Shown here piece after piece: positions 58,801-64,000 of a stretch of DNA of 64,000 nt. Origin of the DNA: Arthrobotrys musiformis (lineage: Eukaryota; Ascomycota; Orbiliomycetes; Orbiliales; Orbiliaceae); NCBI GenBank assembly GCA_036971715.1, contig JAVHJL010000002.1, positions 1,582,501 through 1,646,500 of the forward strand, read 5' to 3'. The notes beneath the pieces are model-generated. The model saw only the letters and a program-made list of their open reading frames with translations. It was not told where the DNA came from and did not search any database. Numbering within the stretch: position 1 is the first letter of the stretch; each line of letters starts with the position of its first letter. The position numbers and the translations under genes are program-made.

Positions 58801-61800
58801 CCTTTTCTTTTTCATACCTGGAGTGGGGCCCATGGCTTGTTGCTACCATAGTAGTTGATCTTGTCTATTTAGCCTGCCGCCGCTTGTGTATCGAATGTCC
58901 AGGTATCTATTGGGCTTGAACGGAAGAAATATGTTGGCAAGCAGTTTAGTTTTTCTTGGAAAGGTCGCACGAAATTCACGGCGTTTCTCCACCCATCCAC
59001 ACGGACATACAGACTAACTGCAAAACTGACACTTTCGCGGAAGCAGGGCGACCTTAGCAGGGCCGGTCCATCTGGGCTACCGTCTGCGAAGCATAATTAT
59101 TTTTTGAGCCATGACCAGGGAGTTAGCTATCAACTAGATTGTGCATTAGTTGAAGCTAAGTTAGTTGGAGAGTGAATGCTAGGACAAGTAACTGATCCTT
59201 GCTTCTGGTCAAACATTGTCCGCATGAAAGAGAGTCGCTTTGAGCATTCCGAACGATCCGGCCATAGACCCCGTCCTGTTGGCCAATGTTGGCTTCAAAT
59301 TAGAAGAAAAAAAGTCCGTTGATTCAATGATTGCATAGTTGACTTATGCAAGGTTTGACGGACAGACGTCCCTGTTTAATCCAGTTCCGGATAAAGATAA
59401 TTCCGATCCTCTGATCTGATTCGTCTAAGAATGCGGGGGAGACTTGTGAAGGATTGTTGGAACTGACCCAGCCTGGCCCTGTTTAAACCCGCCATTTCGC
59501 CTTTCCATTTGAATTCATCCAAGCGATAGATCTTGGATGCTGGGGTATGTGGTGTAGGCATTGGCAGGGCTGGTGGACCACAAGTTCTAGATTGGCCAAC
59601 AAACTAAATTGAAAAGACCGTTGGAGCAAAATATGCAACACAGGATGCGAGCTGGGCAACACGCTAGGAAGCAAGGTAAGTTGGTGGAGATATCCGGGTG
59701 GTCATTCGGATGTCGAATTCAAGGGATGTCCATTTCCCTTTCCCACCCAATCTAGTTGGTTAGATCTCTCTCGTCGGGAATTCGCAACCCGGGGGCGTTT
59801 TCTTTTGTGAAATGTGGATTCATAAATTTTCGGATTATTGTCCGTGCTTTTGTTTCTAATGTGGCTGACAATCTCATAACTTTTAGGTTTTATGGAGTGT
59901 TCCGTGGTTCGGATATGATGGGAGATCGAGAGAGTACCTGTATATACTATGTATATACATGTATCGATACACCATATCCGTACCATGACATGTACTATAC
60001 ATGCGGAAGTTACGCGGACACTGCAAACTCTCCTTTCCGCTTCATATCCCGTGAACTGTGACAATGTGAACGGTTCCGAGAATTCAGATATCACGCCACT
60101 TTTTTGGCATCCTCGATTATTTCATCTCGAAAACACTGGTCATCAAACGTGGTCAAAACGCGGGGGCCGTGAATGGAGGTAAAGTTTAGGAAATTTGTGA
60201 GACCTTTCTCAATCCGCTATTTCGCAACATGGAGTTTATCACAGCGTCTTTTTCCACCTGTAGCAGTTACATGCGCCTTGTCAGCCTCACCGTTCTGACT
60301 CGCAGGGTAATTTCTTAAGGGTCGTGTAACAGTAACTTTGAGTTCGATTCCCCACTAATTGCCAACGGCGAGCCCGATGTGTCAAAATGATTGAGGGGAG
60401 TTGAAAACAAGGCGTATCCCGGTATGGTGGAGATATCCATGGAGTTTGTCGAAGGGGAATTCGGAAAAGAAAGACGAGTTGATCGATCGTGAAACTTTCT
60501 TTGAGGTTTCAGGACATCTCTCTCTCAAGGTCTCTATTAATCTTCGAACGGCCCTCGAAAGTTGGGCATCATGCGCCGAGGGCACTTTGTCTGTGATTAG
60601 AATGACAATGACCTTCAAATGCAAAATGGCAAATGCCGGTCGGGTAGCTAGTATAACACACAACAGCTAGCTAGTGGGATTTGCGATCCGACTCGAGGAT
60701 ATCGATGCGAAAAAGCACAGACCCTTTGTTCAAAAAAAACAACAACCAGTTTGCCAGTTTCTTCTTCTTCGCACTGACCTCTTTTTGCCAAGGTGATCCA
60801 CCGGATTTCTCGTCTATCGGCCGGTCTGGTTTGGACACATTTATGCCTCGTGAACGCAACATTATTTGTCCGCCTAGCTGTCGGGAAGAGGAGGAATTTT
60901 CGGACTTTGTTTGGAGTAAGGGTGGTTTGGTTAGTGTGTTAGCGAGACTCGGACGGGATGCATATGCATAGAGACGGCCCCATGCGTCTCGTCTTCGAGT
61001 TACAAAAGGATACCGAATTATACGCATAAGGAGAATGGTACGGCATACGGATGTAATCGTCATTTCCCAACATCGTCCGCGTATCCGTATCTAGGCCTCG
61101 TAGCGAGGTCACCTTCAAGAAAATAGATCGTAGCGTGCATACACCATATAAGTGGCTGGCTTTATTGCAGTACCCTGGTCGCAGTGGTAGCGAATTAATT
61201 AATCATCAAGTTGCATATTGATTGGAGCTTAGCATTCGATACAACATACGTATACCGACATGCCGAGCGATTAGCTGGGTGCCGGCATGCCCGCCTTGCG
61301 GGGAAAGGGAAGGGAAATATGGGGATAAATTCGGGTCGTACATAATTATGGATAGATGGGAGTTGCAGCGATGCACCCTTGGTTGCAGCACAGCTTCATG
61401 CGGACAGGGGAGGGCCCTCGAGCCTCTTTTTTCCCTTTTCCTATATGACCATTTCGAATTCCCTCCAGGAAAACATGGAGGATACAAAGTACGTATATCA
61501 AAACGTATTACTCAAGAAATGCTGCAAACATCTCTTCGACGATTGCTGATTCGGTTCGTATGCATGGTTCTAGCTTATAATTATTGAAGTCATCTGAGTG
61601 GATACCCTGTGCTGTGCCACAATCATGCAGCTCGACCCTGCAGAATTGCTCAGGCCGCGGGGGCAATTCGTACGGGCCGGGGGTTTCTAATTATCGCAGG
61701 ATCCTTACTACGTATGTAGGAATCCTGCATGGTGATGATGATGAACTTTGCACCCTGGAATTTTATGGGAATGATAGGGTGTAAGCTGGACTCAAAGAAT

Positions 61801-62543
61801 TCGGCTAGCTGATGCGACCCCACATGTGCATCGAAAATATGGGGTTCTCGGAGGCGTCCCGCTCATCGACCCTGCACTGGCAGCTCGGGTTGAATTAGTC
61901 TCGGGCCGGGTGTCGGTAGTTGATCATCGAGGCAGGGACACTCAAGCGGTTATATGCTCGATCTTCAGACGATCACGATATCCCCGGACCCCGCAAAAAG
62001 AGTGTATTGGTGGCTGAAATTCGACGTTCGGTCTTTTTCAGCCGCGAACCGAAGAAAACCGCACCAACAGCCGAGGGAGGCTACTTTTTCGGAGGCGCGT
62101 TATCTTTTTTTCATATGACTGATTGATATTCGCATGTTTTTCGTTAGAATGCAGCCAACGACAAACTAACAAAAATGGGGATATGGATGAAGGTTAATAG
62201 CTGTACATTAAGTTCTGCAGGTTGAACGGAAGCCCTGCAACAAAGAACGGACAAGTGGAGAAAACGAAAACAAAAACACAAAAAACGCCTTCGCTATCAA
62301 ATATACCAATATTTCAGAGGGGCAAGATTAAGGTATGGAGAAAAAGGCCAACGAACAGAGGGGTATACGTATGTAAGTATCAACTCATAGCTATATGGAG
62401 TTTCTGGTTAATCAGGAAGAACGGCTCGCAGGTCAGGAGCAATTGAACAGTACGTAGATGCTGTAAGATGGTGATGGGTTTGAACAACGGAGTTTTGTTA
62501 CAGAGTGCATTCCATGTATTGTATCAATATTCTTATTTTTGGT
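55808..62543. other. Gene desert, 6.7 kb
   Basis: The first few hundred bases are probably the 3' UTR of the C2H2 gene and include a 24-T run (56047-56070). Beyond this, the open frames are short, without conserved motifs or linking splice signals. The longest (about 56482-56886) has no ATG start and no known domain. Confidence 0.45.
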
Positions 62544-63550
62544 TTACTCTCCACGGCAAATTGCAATGAATTCCTGCTCGTTGACTAGATTTTGAGGCTT
62601 AATTAGTGGGTCTCACTCGAATAGTGGGAAAATGGGGTATTGGGCCTTACTTAATCCATCACCATCCAGGTCAAACTCCTCAATCATAGCTCTGATTTCT
62701 TCCTCCTCCAAGTTTTCTCCGATGTCCTTAGCAATTCTTCTCAGGTCAGCAATACTAATGCCACCTTTGCCATCTTCGTCAAACATCGTATAGGCTCTCC
62801 TGATTTCTTCTAAGGGGTCCCGACTCAGCATCTTCTGTGTAGCCACAGTGATGAAGTCTTCCCTGCCGATTAGAAGTCGTGTGGAGTTCCCTGATGTAGG
62901 GGCTGGGTAGCGATGCAGGATAGAGAGAAGTTCGGATTTGGGGATGTCCTCGAAACCTAGAGCTCGCAGAGCAACCTTGAGTTCATGGAAATCTATCCGT
63001 TGATCTTTGTCCATATCAAATAGTCCAAACTATATCCCATGTTAGCACATATATTCATTTTGAGAGAGAGAGATCACATAATACGATAGATGACCAATCT
63101 ATTTTATATATCTATAGTACCTAGGTAGGTGGATATAGATAGACATATAGGGACTGGTCAAGTATCATTGAAGGGGGTGGCAAAACATACAGCCTCATTG
63201 ATTTCCTCCCTCTGCTCCTCGCTCAATTCCCGACCTGCGACCCCACCATTTGATTGATGTTGATGTGACTGATGATGCGAACCACCAGTTGCACCGACAC
63301 CAACAGAGCCGCCTCCAATCGTGGACCGGCCAAACAGAGCACCACCAGAAGCACCAGCAGGCATCGGTCTAGACGATGGACCTGGACCTCCGGGAGGCGA
63401 ATGCGATCGCTGAGGCTGCTTTTGCGAGGCAATAGAGGCTATAGTCCCAACTTGTGGGCCTTGCGACGAGGAAGCAGGTTGGGCGGGTCGTCGGGATCGG
63501 GGATTTGGGGCTTGCGGTTTGGAAGAAGTCGCAACAGATGTGGCGAACAT
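62544..63550 (-). CDS. CDC31: Centrin Cdc31 with long N-terminal extension, three exons (259 aa)
   Basis: Exons on the minus strand: 63550-63191, 63029-62651 and 62584-62544; introns are 161 and 66 nt. The product is 259 aa. Centrins are calcium-binding EF-hand proteins of the spindle pole body, binding Sfi1 and Kar1 and needed for its duplication. The core starts near residue 108 (LSEEQREEINEAFGLFDMDK). EF-hand 1 is DMDKDQRIDFHE. EF-hand 2 is degenerate. EF-hand 3 is DEDGKGGISIAD and EF-hand 4 DLDGDGLINEQE. FDEDGKGGIS and INEQEFIAI are centrin-like. The first ~105 residues are a disordered Ser/Gly/Pro/His-rich extension, making the protein clearly longer than the usual 160-170 aa; it begins MFATSVATSSKP. 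Without the last intron the conserved EFIAI end is lost. A MCB box lies upstream. Confidence 0.95.
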
Positions 63551-64000
63551 TTAAGCGTACATATAGGGAGATGAGAATGTAATCAAGTGAATTGTCGGGT
63601 AGTCTTGGGTGTGTGATAGTGTAGCAGTGGTGTGTAGTTAGTAGCTTCTCTATCGGGGCAGGTACTGAAGTCTGCGATTGGGTATTTTGGGATGTTTGAG
63701 GTTTCGGCGCTCGCTTGGCCATTCGTGGTTGTGGTTGAAGGTTGACGCGTTTTGGCGCGTGCGACAAGCACAACACAACATTCCTGGCGATCCCACACGT
63801 GGTCCGAGCGCCCAACGCAAATTGAACGACGAAGACGCATTATATTACTTCATTGAAGCATCAACGAATCTATATCGATACATCTACATGCTACATCGAT
63901 ACAAATACTCTGGTCGATTACTTCTTACTGAAAATTGCCCGATACGAGGGGATATTGCACAGACCTCCAGACTGCCACCAATCCACCAGTGTCGAAAACA
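63551..64000. promoter_or_regulatory. CDC31 promoter region with an MCB-like ACGCGT box
   Basis: ACGCGT occurs at 63745-63750, about 195 nt upstream of the CDC31 ATG, with GGCGCG close by. ACGCGT is the Mlu I cell-cycle box bound by MBF-type factors for G1/S expression. Its presence by a spindle-pole duplication gene is suggestive, but one copy is weak evidence. The frames on either strand here are not convincing genes. Confidence 0.4.

Noticed and set aside
60325..60362. GTTCGATTCCCC, a possible tRNA B-box
   Set aside because: The flanking bases do not pair as a T-stem, and no upstream A-box is positioned correctly.
1..64000. CRISPR arrays, bacterial operons, rRNA genes or complete transposons
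   Set aside because: No regularly spaced repeats, transposase or reverse-transcriptase motifs, or rRNA-like sequence were seen; the window is eukaryotic.

Overview
The window is nuclear DNA of a filamentous ascomycete fungus. Its genes carry short spliceosomal introns, mostly 54-110 nt, with GTRNGY donors, CTAAC-like branch sites and C/TAG acceptors. Recognisable genes include SIN3, RSC4, CKS1, CDC31, MRP10, RIB3, a formin-like GBD/FH3 gene and a four-finger C2H2 regulator. Base composition is moderate and gene density is low, with intergenic stretches of 1-8 kb. I suspect an early-diverging Pezizomycotina lineage (Orbiliomycetes or Pezizomycetes-like), but this is inference from architecture only.

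Layout, left to right. 1-1109 (-): N-terminal part of a basic, low-complexity nuclear-type protein running off the left edge. 4886-7462 (+): intronless 858-aa Ser-rich disordered protein. 10318-13019 (+): three-exon formin-type GBD/FH3 protein without FH1/FH2. 15060-16091 (+): RIB3. 16773-17118 (-): MRP10. 18654-20042 and 21258-22732 (+): two tandem, diverged, secreted cysteine-rich paralogues of unknown function. 23923-29567 (-): complete nine-exon SIN3. 30810-31466 (-): five-exon CKS1. 33326-36060 (+): eight-exon RSC4-type tandem-bromodomain protein, divergent from CKS1. 40433-41853 (+): five-exon zinc-less MDR oxidoreductase. 42153-43481 (-): a conserved-looking acidic gene broken by an in-frame TAG. 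44640-46456 (-): coding-like but broken segments. 46470-54392: about 8 kb with no intact gene. 54393-55807 (+): C2H2 regulator. 55808-62543: another gene desert. 62544-63550 (-): centrin CDC31 with a long N-terminal extension.

How the genes relate. About 12 kb in the middle holds a Rpd3-type corepressor scaffold (SIN3), a CDK accessory subunit (CKS1) and a remodeller bromodomain subunit (RSC4). CKS1 and RSC4 share a roughly 1.9-kb divergent promoter with three tandem CCAAT boxes and a CTGTC-type pentanucleotide array. RIB3 and MRP10 are convergent housekeeping genes. The secreted pair is the main accessory element; beside it lies a short duplication whose copies differ mainly by transitions, a possible trace of RIP. 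All gene models below were assembled by hand from splice signals and reading-frame continuity; every listed CDS closes in frame except where stated.
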